Below are positions 26,301 to 38,600 of a stretch of 64,000 bases of DNA, piece by piece. The notes under the pieces are model-generated. The model made no database searches and was not told the DNA's origin. It saw only the letters and a program-made list of their open reading frames with translations. Within the stretch, counting starts at the first letter, position 1. Each line of letters starts with the position of its first letter. This DNA is from Aphelocoma coerulescens (Eukaryota > Chordata > Aves > Passeriformes > Corvidae), in the NCBI RefSeq assembly GCF_041296385.1, contig NC_091013.1, positions 36,177,475-36,241,474 of the forward strand. The letters are read 5' to 3'. Made by a program: the position numbers and the translations under genes.

Positions 26301-29300
26301 GCAACCTCCTCATAGGAATATTAAATGGGTGCGAAAGTTATGCGTAGATTAGCCTCAAGGGTAAAAAAATGAATTGCACTGTCATACAGGCATGATTTTC
26401 TGATATTAGCTGTATATTAACCAAACAAAGTGCCTAGCAGCTGAAAATCAGGAATTAAGTGATGAGGGAAAAGTGATATTGAGGATTCCTACTAGGGGAT
26501 TATTTTCCAAAGAACCTATCAACTAAAATGAAATTAGTAGTTATTTTAATGGATGGACATTTTCCTTTGCTTTAGATGGCAAATTTTGAATCTAAAGAAA
26601 AGGAGAAAGGAGTTTATTTCCTTAGTGTGGTTGAGTGAAACAGTGCTGCTAAACAACAATAGCAGTTTGTATTTGCTGTGGCAAAACAGCTTCTTGCTGA
26701 GCCCTGGCCACTCTAGTATTAATATTACTGAGTCAAGGAGACAGAGGAAATCATAGAGATTAAAGTTTATTATAGTTTTTCATCAGAAATGCACAAAGGC
26801 TTCCAATAGATACACTTTACTGTTAGACAGTATTTACAAAGGCAAACATATAATTTTTTTTCTGTCCTTCTTCCATCCTGATTTTTCACCTGTTACAGAG
26901 GAAAAATACTGTTGCTGTCATAGCTGGGTATGACAAGGGGAGAGGATTTGGTAACTGAGGTGCCAAGGAGTGCAACTGCATTATCGCCTTGTCTACTCTT
27001 TGTCAGGAAGGTAAATTAAGCTTCACTTCCCTAAATAAATTTCCAGCAAATGAAGGAAAGAATTAAGGGAATATGATGAAATCTGGTGTTGCAATTCTCT
27101 GGGAAATTATCATACTGCAAATTGTAATAATCCAAAACCTTGATTGTGATCCTTCTTCCATTCTGTTCAAAAAGAAAAAAAATACAAATAATGGGCTGAT
27201 TTTGTTTGCCTGTTGATTCTATTGACTTTTTTGGAAGATATTTACTCTGAAATGTGTGAGAGAGAACTATAACCATTTTTTCAAGCTTTTTCATATTCAG
27301 AAGTAGGGACATTTCTTAATGTATATGTTGTAAAGAAGAAATAAGAACGTAATTCTTGAAGAAGTATGTGTATATATTTCAAAAGATTCCTTTTTAAAAG
27401 TACTATTTTAAAAGCAGTCTTTTATTAAACCAATCAAAGTAAAATGTTGTCTTTGAACTGAATTTATGAGTCCTCATATTTCCCTTACCTGGGATAATAG
27501 ACATAGCTGAAGGACAAAAAAGATGATAGTATTTATACACCACTGTTTATAAACAGATAACTGATAATATAAGCAGATAGAGTGCCTCAGACACTTTTCT
27601 CTTTCCCTTTTGAGGTTTGATCTATGGATTTGTCTCATTTGTTTTCCTTTTCTGTTTAAGGATATTGTACATATATTGGTAATCTCTTACTTTCTAATTT
27701 TGTAGCAGAAGGTAGAAGTAACTGAAAGCATCCATCAGCTCAGTACTCTACATTGACTGTATTTTTTAGGTCAGATCAGCTTCCTCTCATACTACTAAGG
27801 CTTCTAATTTTTAAGCTTTCTGTATGTCTTCCTTGTTTTTCTTCTTCAGAGATGTATCTTTCTTCTCTAAAGGGTGCCCAATGCAAATTTTGTTCTTAAG
27901 AGATTTTAGATTATTTGTTATTAAAGATTTTAGATTAAGATTTCAGTTTTGTAGTTATTAAAAGATTTGATCATTTGCCACCTAGCACTGACTGATACTC
28001 TGTCAGTTCCAGAGCATCCCCTATTTATGTTGTATTAGAAAAGTTTGATAGTTTGACACATCCACTTATAAGCAAAATGAATTTTTTTGCTATCTGATGC
28101 TGTGTGGGGAATAGATTTCAATGCAAAATCTATTTCATTGGTAATCTGTGGCATCATCGACAGTGCTGCAGTAAGGTGATTTTGGCCCCCCAGCTGGATT
28201 TCTTCCTTACAGCGTGCATGGCCTTCTTTTAACCTTCACTCCGTGTCTTAGATTAAAATGAAAGATGTAAGGATAATTATAAAATGGCCAGTTTGTAATT
28301 TACCTTAGACTACTAATACATACTCTCAGTAGCAACTCCATTTTAATTTGGGTTTTGTCAGGGAATCATTATGCCTACAGATAATTAACTAATATGTTTC
28401 CCAGGCTGTGTAACAGATACAGTCCTCACAGCATCTCAGCTTTGTTCAGTGTCAGGTGAATTACATTTCTCTCCTAGGCAGTTACCATTAAAGACCTTGA
28501 AATGAAGCTTTCATTATTTGCTGACTGCTTTCAGTGTGGCAAAACAAAATTCCAAACATTCTATTTATTCTTTGTTGTCCACAGATGACAAATTAGATGA
28601 AGTGATTTCTTTGCCATTCTGGCATAATGAACATTCAAGTTTTAAAGGCAGTTAAAGCAACAATGCTTTAAAATATCTTTTAGAATCAGCAGATTAATAA
28701 GAGAAATGCTAGAGAAAACACAGACCAAATTTGGTGCATCCATTATTATGTAATGTTCATAAACATAAAATTAATTAGACATTAGCATATCTTGATATTT
28801 TGGAAGATGACATCTGTCAGATGACCTTTGTGCATTCCTGCCTGTCCTCCCTTTAGGGCTGAGCGTGCCACTGCTATCAGAAGGCTGCATATTTTACAAA
28901 TGTAGCCCATAGCAAATCAAGCCCTTGTCTGAAACATATCTGCAGCTGTGGTGAAGTGGCCACTCTGACTCAGAACTTCCAGAACTGGGGAACTCTCAGG
29001 TGTTTGCACAGCCATGAAGATGCCTTCTACCATAAATCTGACCTTGTCCCTTACATATTCCAAGCTGTATAAGCTGCATTTTGTAGCTGGATCACTTAGT
29101 GACACATGGAAGTTTTATTCAGTAGTGACTGGGAAATATGTTAAGGTTCTTATCCTGAGCCCACGCTCGACTTCCTGTGGACTAAAGATCATTCCATGCA
29201 GCTTACCAAGAATATTAAGAGATCTCTGTACTGTAAATCCTTTTGCCTGCTTCACTAATATTACTTTAGATACGGACTTAGTTGCTACAGCTGTCTCCTG

Positions 29301-31619
29301 GGCAACATCAGTTAAAATCCTACTTCTTCTAAGAGGGCCCCTGGGAATTGGTTTCCTGTCAGAGCCTGTTGATTTCTGAGCTCAGCCCTTTTCTTGTCAG
29401 TTAATGGGTACAAATTGAGGAAATGGGCAGCATGTTAGAGCAGTGTGAATAAAGGAAGCATTGCTAAATGAGGTGGGTGGTGGAACCATCTGGACATTTG
29501 AAAACTTGCCTATTTCTCAGCTAGATAATTATCTAATTCCGCTATTATTAGGCATGTGAAGTCCAAATGGCAATAACTTTGCCTGTGATTTAAAATACAA
29601 CATCAAAATGCCTGGGTTTTTTTTACATGTTAAGCTGGTTATTCTTCTCTGCTGCATTATTTTTAGTAGTACTTTTTATTGATGTTTCTTGTGATTTTAC
29701 TTACTAATAGCTTTATGCAAGTTATGACCTTTTCCCTTAATTTTAATAACAATTTTAAAAGCCTTTTGCATCCACTTACAAATTAACAATAGTTTTGAAG
29801 GTTTTGTAGATAATATACATTGGTGATTGTTCACTATTTTAAATTTTGAGTATTATGAAAACAATTGTGGAACACTTTTATTATGGAATTCAGTCTCTAA
29901 ACCCCATCTCATAATCAGGGGCAGCTGCAGGATATATTGGAACAGAGTGGTGGAACAGAGCGTCTTTTAGCCTCTTTGGTCCAACACACAGAACATTTTC
30001 CTGGAATCAGACTGAAAAATTATTCTTTGTTAGTATTTCTGTATAAATTCTTACAGAGACAAATTTTCAAACAGAATAGTAAGTTGGGGGCTTTTACTGG
30101 CTTGACAGTAGTTGTTTTTCATCCGAGAAACTTGATAACACTGAGAGAAAAGGCCAGTTATAGCAACATGATGTAGACACACCTTGCATCTTTAAAGCTC
30201 TTGCATAATTTCTGGGAAACATGGTATTTAGATAGTGCTCGTTGTTTATTTATTCACTGAACTTTACTAGAAAGTCTTTGCAGCAATAAACAGATTTTCC
30301 TTCAGAATGCATATATGCAAACTTTTATTTAACATTTATAAATGAAGAGCATCAAATGGAACACTTTAGACATATTTTCAAAGAGGAGGAAAGAAGGACA
30401 AAGCAAGAAGAAAAACACCAAAGGATGGCTAGAACAAAAGTTAGTCTGACTGAAAATGAAAAGGAAAAAATATTTCTTTGAATTTTTTTTACCACTTTTC
30501 ACCTTCAATTAGGAATTCCTTCTCATTGTGTCTTCCATCATGTAGTTCTTGGCAAAATAAAATGAAAATTAGCAGTAATTGTTCCGAATATGATTAATAA
30601 CTATGATTATTAAATAGATATTTTAAAAAGTGTGACCACAATGGCTTAAATTTTTAATCCCAGCATTAGAAACCTGGTAATACTTCTATTCCATTGTTTA
30701 CAGCCCTTGATTAATCAGATACTGAGCAAAGACATCCTCTTTTCCACCACAGAATGTATTTCCTTCCCTTGCATGTGAAAATATCTATGCAGACATGACC
30801 AGTACGGTGGGGTGTTCTCTGAAGATTCAATTTTTTTGCATGTGAGACAGAAGGAAAAAAAGTTTTAGAATCATGTCTCTAGTAAGACATCTCTACCATG
30901 CTGTGGAAATTTAATGCTTTGGAAACTTTCCACTTTCAGATCTCTTGCTGTCTGGTTGGTTCCTTCCAAACTTGACATTCATTGCTTAATGAAAGACACT
31001 GAGAAATGAATTATGATATTAGAAGATTATGTCATATGGGACTCTGTGGGGTCTTCACCTTTTTCTAGTGCCCCCATGTATTTGTCAGTCTAGTGCAAAG
31101 GGGTAACAGCTACTGGAAGTTTATTGCTGGCTACTAAGGCAACAGAGTAGGGCTGTCTGGTTTATATTGAGTTTGAAATACAAGGAATTGCACTGGTTTC
31201 AGAGGGAAGGAAGACATAGTTGTTTTTTGTGTAAGTAATGAAAGTCAGCTATACTCCTTTTTCTTTTTAAGAACACATAGGTATGAATTTCTGTCTCGTT
31301 TGTCCTCCTCCCTTTATGGGTCCAGAGAACTCAGCATTTTCAGTGGTGCCTTACTCAGAATTTAAGCAGTGCTGGTTCCGTGGGACTTCTCTCATATCTC
31401 AGGGCAGTTCATCTAAAGAGTTACTTTATGGCCAATTTGTGGATAATTAGTTTAATTAATGCCTCACACTGATGATAGTAAACCACCTGTGGCATAAAGT
31501 GACAGAGTCCACCTCTTGGAATCTAAAGATGAAAGTACTGAAAGCATTTGGTTTATTATTGGTGTTATTATTTATGGTGTTGATGCCTTTTCCTGGTCTT
31601 AAAATCAAGAGTCAAACAC
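23326..31619. other. AT-rich noncoding DNA
   Basis: More than 8 kb without a recognised gene or transposon. The longest frame is 121 codons (29014-29379, plus) and lacks any recognisable domain; a 62-codon minus-strand frame overlaps it. Simple features only: A/T runs near 25910-25929 forming an A8T8 palindrome, purine-rich short tracts near 23991-24018, and the small repeat near 27901. Confidence 0.65.
27901..27937 (+). repeat. Short direct repeat, 13 bp twice
   Basis: AGATTTTAGATTA occurs at 27901-27913 and again at 27925-27937, with a related TTATTAAAAGATTT word near 27955. This looks like a small local duplication in AT-rich DNA. Confidence 0.6.
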
Positions 31620-32054
31620 TGTTAGAAGGGGAAAAGGGATTTTACCTTGGTATTTATTTTTAAGGATCCTTAGGTGTACACGTCCAGGTCATATGCATCG
31701 AGGTGCACCCCACCGAGTATCTGTGTGTGAGCCTCCCCCCCCAACATTGGGTATAACATTATGGGTTTTACTAATTAGCATATCTATCAAAGATTCCCCA
31801 GTGAGAGGCTCAAGTGAGCCCCCTCCCCAAGGAGCCTTCCCCTGGATGGTTCTATCTTGGTTTACAGAATGTGTTCTGGAGAGGACCTTGGGGTCTGGGG
31901 CACACTGATCCCTAGCTACGAAGTTTCTAAAATGTTTAGTCTCTTAGCTTGACAAACAAGTCCAAGAATGGAGGCAAAGAGCACCAGGAATACAGAAGTT
32001 GTAAAAAGGTATAACAGGGGTATAAAAGAAAAGGCAAAAAATTCATGGCATCAG
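31620..32054 (-). mobile_element. ERV LTR (avian ERVL-like), minus strand
   Basis: Read on the minus strand, this has LTR order: a U3-like part, a block with TTGATAGATATGCTAATTAG, a G run (31734-31742 as C on the plus strand), a GGTGCACCTCGATGCATATG block, then AATAAA (plus-strand TTTATT, 31653-31658) and about 30 bp to a possible CA end at 31620. I associate this arrangement with avian ERVL-type LTRs, from memory rather than a search. The 5' limit is uncertain and may coincide with the next LTR. No target-site duplication was found, and no internal retroviral genes lie next to it, so it is probably a solo LTR. Confidence 0.65.
31653..31658 (-). promoter_or_regulatory. Polyadenylation signal AATAAA of the minus-strand LTR
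   Basis: AATAAA on the minus strand, about 35 bp before the presumed LTR end. This supports the orientation call. Confidence 0.5.
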
Positions 32055-32646
32055 TCTCATGGTTTAACCTCAGTGAGCAACTAAGTCCCAAACAGCCCTA
32101 CACTCACTCTCCCCTGGTGAAATGGGGGAGACAATTGGGAGGATAAAAGTGAAAAAAACTCATGTGTTGAGATAAAGACAGTTTAATAAGTAAAGCAAAA
32201 GCTGTGGACAAAGGCAAAGCAAAGCAAGAAATTATAATTCACTCCTTTCCCATGGGCAGGAGGTGTTAGGCCATCCCCAGGAATGCCAGACTTCATCACA
32301 TGTAACAGGGACTTGGGAATACAAACACCATCACTCTAAACTTTCCCCCCATATTCCTTCTTCCCCAGCTTTATATGCTGAACATGACTCCATGTGATAA
32401 TGGGCTATCCTTGTGGTCATTTGGGGTCACCTGTCCTGACTGGGTCTCCTCCCAACTCCTTCTGCACCCCAGCCTGTTCACTGGTTGGGTGAGAGGCAGA
32501 AAAGGCCCTGACTCTGCGCCAGCACTGCTCAGTGAAAAGGAAAATATGCCTGTGTTATCAACTCTGTTTCTAGCACAAATCCAAAACACAGCCCCATACC
32601 AGCTACTGTGAGCAAAATTAACTCTATGCCAGCCAAAACCAGCACA
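32055..32646 (-). mobile_element. Second ERV LTR, different family, minus strand
   Basis: On the minus strand it begins TGTGCTGGTTTTGGCTGGCA and continues with AGAGTTAATTTTGCTCACAG and AGTAGCTGGTATGGGGCTGT. This is the start of a very common avian LTR family (TGTCCTGGTTTCAGCTGGG type). It ends with a CCCCCATTTCACC block and a GTTGCTCACTGAGGTTAAACC block. An ATTAAA signal reads on the minus strand near 32173-32178. The two ends match that family's termini, so about 590 bp of LTR is nearly complete. Flanking 6-mers CATCAG and AATGGG agree at only three positions, so a duplication is not demonstrated. Open frames on both strands (32371-32611) are within the LTR and not genes. Confidence 0.85.
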
Positions 32647-35600
32647 AATGGGAAAAATAAGAAAGTAAAAGGCCTACTCCCAACTGAGACATTAGGAAAA
32701 GCCATGCCCATTCTAAAGGAATTAAAAATTCAAGAAAATAACACACTGTTATTTATATGCCTTCTTTCTAATGAATAACAAAAGAAAACAAGAGGGACTT
32801 GTGTTCCTTCATCAGAAGAGCTCCCAGAGGTGATAAGTCATACAGAATTTTTGGCTTTTTATATTGTCTGCAGTTTAACTTAATCAACAGAGTTATTTGT
32901 GAATGAGTTTGTCCCAGGAAGAAGACCAGGCAGGTTTTTGGCTATCTGTGCTGATACAGTCTCTGACATCATTGAGCTGAACTTCTGCACCAGCCAGCTA
33001 CCCAGAGCAGCTTGAACACTTGCCGGGAAGTAGAATGCCCAGTTCACCCAGCCCCCACCTCTCCTAAGAGCCCAGATCTCTCTTCTCTCCCTCCTGTGTT
33101 GCTTGTTGTGCCCTTAGTGTACTGATGCACTTTCACTGCAAAATGCCCTTCCCACACACACTCCATAGAGAACTGCAGCAACAAATTCAAGTCAGTTAGT
33201 TTTAGAGGATTATCTACACTGGAATAGGATCATCCCATGTTTTACCAGTGAATCCAAGTCTTGCAAGTCCCACAGCCCTTCCACTCTTGACTGCACCTTC
33301 AGTCTCATGTCAGGAGGGTGTCCCACAACCTTTGCACATAACCAGACACAAATATCAAGACAGAGATGTACAGTTTTTCTAGGTTTCTCAAACTGGTTAA
33401 TGAACCTTAATTCTGGTGTATTCTGAAAACTGTATTCTGAAAACACTGCTGCAGTAAAAACAAGTGTTAATGTGCAAACCTGGTACAGAGCCCAGGGCCT
33501 GGTTCCCATCTAGTACCCATTCAGCAGCCATGTGTATTGACCTACTGTGTTACATACAAAATATAAACTACGAGGCATTGCAGGTATTCAGAGGAGTGCT
33601 ATCAAGCAAATACTAATCTGAACACTTACATAGGTAGTGCTAGTAGGTTTGGGGAATGATTTTTTATGACTAGGTGGACCTCTCCTTCTGTGTGCTTGTG
33701 TGTTCTGGTAAATTCAAGTTTTCCTCAAAACATCAGTATTTCCATTACCATCATATCACTGGTCTTATTAAATAATATAGAATTGAGAACATAGCTAAAG
33801 TTACTTGTTTTCCTTAGAGTCACTTGAGCTTGACTGTCTTATTCTATAGTCAAAAAGGGAAACCTGATATTGGTTTTTTTCAGCTTTTATTTGCTTTAAC
33901 ACATGTTGGTGATGCTGTGTTAAATGACTTTGGGAATTCTGTCATGTACTGTGCCAGTTCAGAATTGCACTGTTAAAGATACAGCTGTACACAAGATTAT
34001 TTTTGTAATGAAGTTTCCAGCAAACCTGAGTGAATCTAGTAGAGGAGGGAGGAGAGGTCAAGAACGATAGGAGGCAAATAGCAATCTGTAAAAGAAGGAA
34101 TGGTGTCAGGGATATTGATAACCCAGTGGACTGTGACAGGTGTAGTTATGCTCAGTCTCTGTGGGACATTTATGGATACAGCTGGATGCTCTGGAAGAAA
34201 AGGTGGGGGAACTAGCTGTACAGTGAGATTTGCAGAATCTCAAGACAGAACTTGATGATTTTCTTCAAACTGCAACTGCTGGGCATAATCAGGGCAAGTT
34301 AAACATTGGAGATAGGTTTAACATGTAGCAGACATAAATCTGTTTCTTTTTTGTATGAGCTATGAATTTGTCTTTGAACAATTTTGGACTGAGCTTTTGG
34401 GAATTTTAGACATAAGTCTCCCTTAAGATGTATCTGTGAAGTACATCTGAATATATCTAAACTGATATTTGCCTATGTACAACAGTGAGAAATTGCATCA
34501 CTATGAATATTCTCACCTTCTAGTCTCAGTTTTGAACTGACTTCAGATCAATATAAATACTACCAGAAACAGTTGTGACAAATTATTAGACCCTGAGCCC
34601 CACAATTTTCTTGATCCATTTTCTTGGTCCCTGCCCCATCTGCCAATGTTCCCAAGCAGTCACAATTCTCATTTTTAAAGAGAAGTACATGACCTGTCCC
34701 ATAAAAAATATATGCCAGTGGAGTCACAAAGAGTCCTAAGATTTTTGGACTATGTCCCTCTGCCTCTGCTCTCACACAGAATTTTCTTCACACAGAATTT
34801 CCCAGTTATTTTTGTGCTGAAAGGTACGTTTGGTCTGAAGTCAGTGCTGGAAAGTTGCTACAAATTGTATGCTGTGTGAAGTGACCATAGGTCATGACAG
34901 TAAGAGGAAGTTAGATTATAAATAACCAATTTTGAAGGTCGAATGTATTATTAATTTATTATTTATACAGACAGCGTATAATATTTGCAAATTAGCATCT
35001 AGGAATATTTAAGGTTTGTTTAATTAAAAGTCCTTGCTGCCTCTAGGAAAAGTTTGTTTAATGCAAAAAAAACTTTATGTGAGGATGGGACTAGAGGAAA
35101 CACTTTTGGGGGTGCATGATAATAAGGTCAAAAATTTATTTACTGAAGTTAGTGCAGTTGATTAATTATTTTTGTTCAACAGGAAACATTTTAAAAAGAT
35201 GTGACTACCTAGGCTTAACTAACAGGGGAAAAAATTCCTGTACTCACCCCTATGAAAACAATTCCATGGCCTAAACATTAATGTTTCATGTCTAGTGCTG
35301 TTTTAATTTCTTCAGTGTGCTTCAGGTACCTGCGTGTAGCTTGAAGGTATTGTCCAGGATTTGCAGGAGAGCTACCCCTCCCTGTAGCAGCAACTGGAGA
35401 CATGTCAGGTTGTTCAAAGAGCATCACCCCCTTTGGCGTGACAGCTGCATCCTAAGTTTCTTCTCCTTTCCTCCTAAATCCAGTCAGAGATCTGTATTTC
35501 AAGAAGTAGAAATACTTCTGGTGTCTTCCCTTTCTTTTCAAGATTTTTGTGATTAAGATACTCACTGATGGTTTCGGAGACACAAGTTCTCTGATTACGA

Positions 35601-38600
35601 TACTCAGACACATCTTCAAGAGTCTCTTAATCACCCAGAACTCCTGGAGAGAAGAGACAGGATTTGGCATGTCAAGCTGTTTCTTTTTTTCCCCAGAAGA
35701 TAGTTTGGGATTCTCCAAGAAATGAGGAAAAGGAAACCCATTTCTGTGTGCAATTGGCTAGAAGACTCTGCTGGGGTTACAGAGACTTGGCTTCTGGTTT
35801 CCACATTTTTTTTTTGGCCAATGACTGTTTGCAGAGTGAATGAAGAACAAACAAAAAGGAAATGTTATACTAAGTGCTATTAAAGTGCAAAAGCAGTTTA
35901 AAATGCATTCAAGGACTACTTATGTAGACAAATGCTATCACTTGAATTTTATCTCATTAAAAATAGTTAGAAGTTTGTTAAAAGAATACCTCTTAATTCA
36001 AGCTATGCAATTATTAATGAAAACCAGGCTAAATTTGGCTAAAATAGTTGAAACTTAATTGACAATTCAGACATAGTTCTTTCAGCTAGGATTAAGACTG
36101 AACACGAAGTGTTTGCAATTAAACAGAAATTAGTAAAAGAGGAAAAACTCTTCCAGTGTCCATTTGAGCCTTCATGCAAATGTAGTATGAAACTATATGC
36201 ATGCTGTAATTCAATGTCTTCCTTGGAGTTATATGAAGAAACAAGTTGTGTAAACTGTTGATACCAAACATCCTTAATTTACATTAATGGTAAAACCAGC
36301 TTTTAGTAAAAAATAATACCTATTTTATTGAGAAGTAATTTAAACTCTTAGTACTAAGTCCAATATCATTTCAGCTTACAAAGGCTTGTGGTCTTCATAT
36401 AATAATACTTCTCCCAAAAGTATTCCTAACATGTACATAGACAAGACCACCCTCTTCAGGGTGTGACAAGTTTAATTATCGGGACACAAGCTCTGCTTGC
36501 CCGTTATTTCCAGTATTAGACACCTTGCCCTTTTTATTTAGTAGAACAGTTATAATTTGTTGGCCCAGGAATAGCTGAACCTGCTTGATATGATTTCACA
36601 TTCCTACATTTTAGCAATGGCAGGAATAACTAACACTGTAAGTTTTTCATGGCATATGCAGCTTTTATCTTATTTTTTTACCTACAGTTCCATAAATTTT
36701 TGCTATTGTTAAATATCAGAGAGAGATGTTTTGGTGCATGTAGCTGTACATATCAAAAGAATCCACCACTTTGTTTTCATCACCAAACTAGAGGTAATAA
36801 TATTTTGATGGTTGTTTCTGGTAACTGTGCAACTGTTTGTAGAATCATTAATCTAATTTCAAGGAACATTACTTCCAAAAGTGCACTCAATCATTTAAAA
36901 AATGGTCCAAATTGTTTATTAAAGATTCAAAATGTGGGATATGAGTACAAGATTAAGAGCGATTTTATTAACTGTGCCAATAAATTAAAGAACATTGTAT
37001 TGTGAGGTATAAAACCATATATGGCCAGGCAAAGCTGATTTTTCTCCTTTTTGTAGGGGTTCTGGTATAGTATGACACTCAACTGCTTAAGAACTTTCTA
37101 CTTCATTTTTTGTTTTACCGTAACCTGCATATTTATGCCTCTAGAAATTGAAAAATCTTGATTTTGATACGATTCCTCTTTTGAGAGCTTTCATCAGTCA
37201 GATTTTCAGGTTGTATTTCTCTCTCTGCTGTCTCTTTTCTCATTCTGGTCTTCACTCTCTCTACTCTGTGTGACTTCTGACTGATTCTTTTGCCTCTTTA
37301 CTGGGTTATGTGCCTCTTACAGGTAGATTTAAGCAGTTTTTATCAGTGAGTGAGCACTTATAAACCTGCTGTTGCTCTGCTTCCTAACACTTAATACGTG
37401 TCACAAAACTACAGGTACTTCTGCAACAAGATCACTGAATAATCTGAAATAATGCCCTGCAAGCAGGAACTGTGGTGCCACTTCTTACGCCCTGAAATCA
37501 AACCAAATAGAAGAAGATCACTTTCATATTTATTTGGGAAATCTTTTATGAGGCTGTATATAATATTTTATCAAAATATAGGCTACAGCATGGGTAGTAA
37601 AATGGAGATACAGAAGTGGCTCCTATGTAGTTCTATAATTTGTCTGGGGACTGGAAATGTGACCTACTTGATAACATTCACAGTAATTATTAACATTTTC
37701 AACAGCATGCATCATATAGGCAGCAGAATCAGTGGGCAGTTAGATTTCCACGCTAGTAAGTGAAAAGGAAGCCCAGAAAGGCAGTAATTTAAATGGAGAT
37801 AATACATCAGGTAGCCAAGAGTGACAAGGGTCACTGGAAGGACAGGTAGAATAACAAAGGACTAAAAGACGAGGGAACATAATTTGAGGAAATTAAATTG
37901 GAGCAGAAACTATAAGCACAAATTAATGTTAGCAGGCTGACAGAAGGAAGGGGTTTGTAAGGACAGGAGCTGAGGGATGAGAATTATAGTGGGCTGTGTG
38001 ATACACAGAGGATCAGTAACCAAGCAGTAGCTTTGCAGCATCAAGTCATGTGTGGGAGAAAGAGACAAATCTCGCTGTACAGCTAGGAGTTAAGGGCATA
38101 AGACTGCAGAAGAGCAGATGTAAGCACTGAAAGAGCTTAAAAAATGGTTAGAGCATAAGAAAAGATGAAAATGTAGTGGCAACTGTGATATAAATCTTCC
38201 TGAAGTTCTGAAATTCTGGAAATAAATACTTTTTGATGGATGAAGACTTCTTGATATTGTTTACACATTGACTTCTCTCACATCCTGTGGGAATGAGTCT
38301 CACAATTGGATTACTTGTCAAAAGAAAAAGGAGTCCCTAATGTTTTCTTTTTGTCTTATGTTCTGTAAATTTTTGAGTGTTCAGTAGGCCTTGCATGAGA
38401 AAAAAAAAATTTAAAAACCCTTCCCTATTCCTCTTTTACATACAATTTTTTCCTTTATAATAGATTCCTGCAACTTCTGATTTCAATGTGAACCTATCCA
38501 GGTGCATTTCTGCACTTCTGTCTTAACAGTTCTTATCATTCTGTCTTTCTGATCACTAATGAGAACCACTATGTGTTCAGAGGACCATCAGCAATATTCA

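Noticed and set aside
29014..29379. 121-codon plus-strand frame
   Set aside because: No recognisable domain, and overlapped by an antisense frame. Conservation would be needed to consider it further.
36649..37005. 118-codon plus-strand frame with hydrophobic start and several cysteines
   Set aside because: No recognisable family and AT-rich base use like its surroundings; a single frame of this length in 64 kb is expected by chance.
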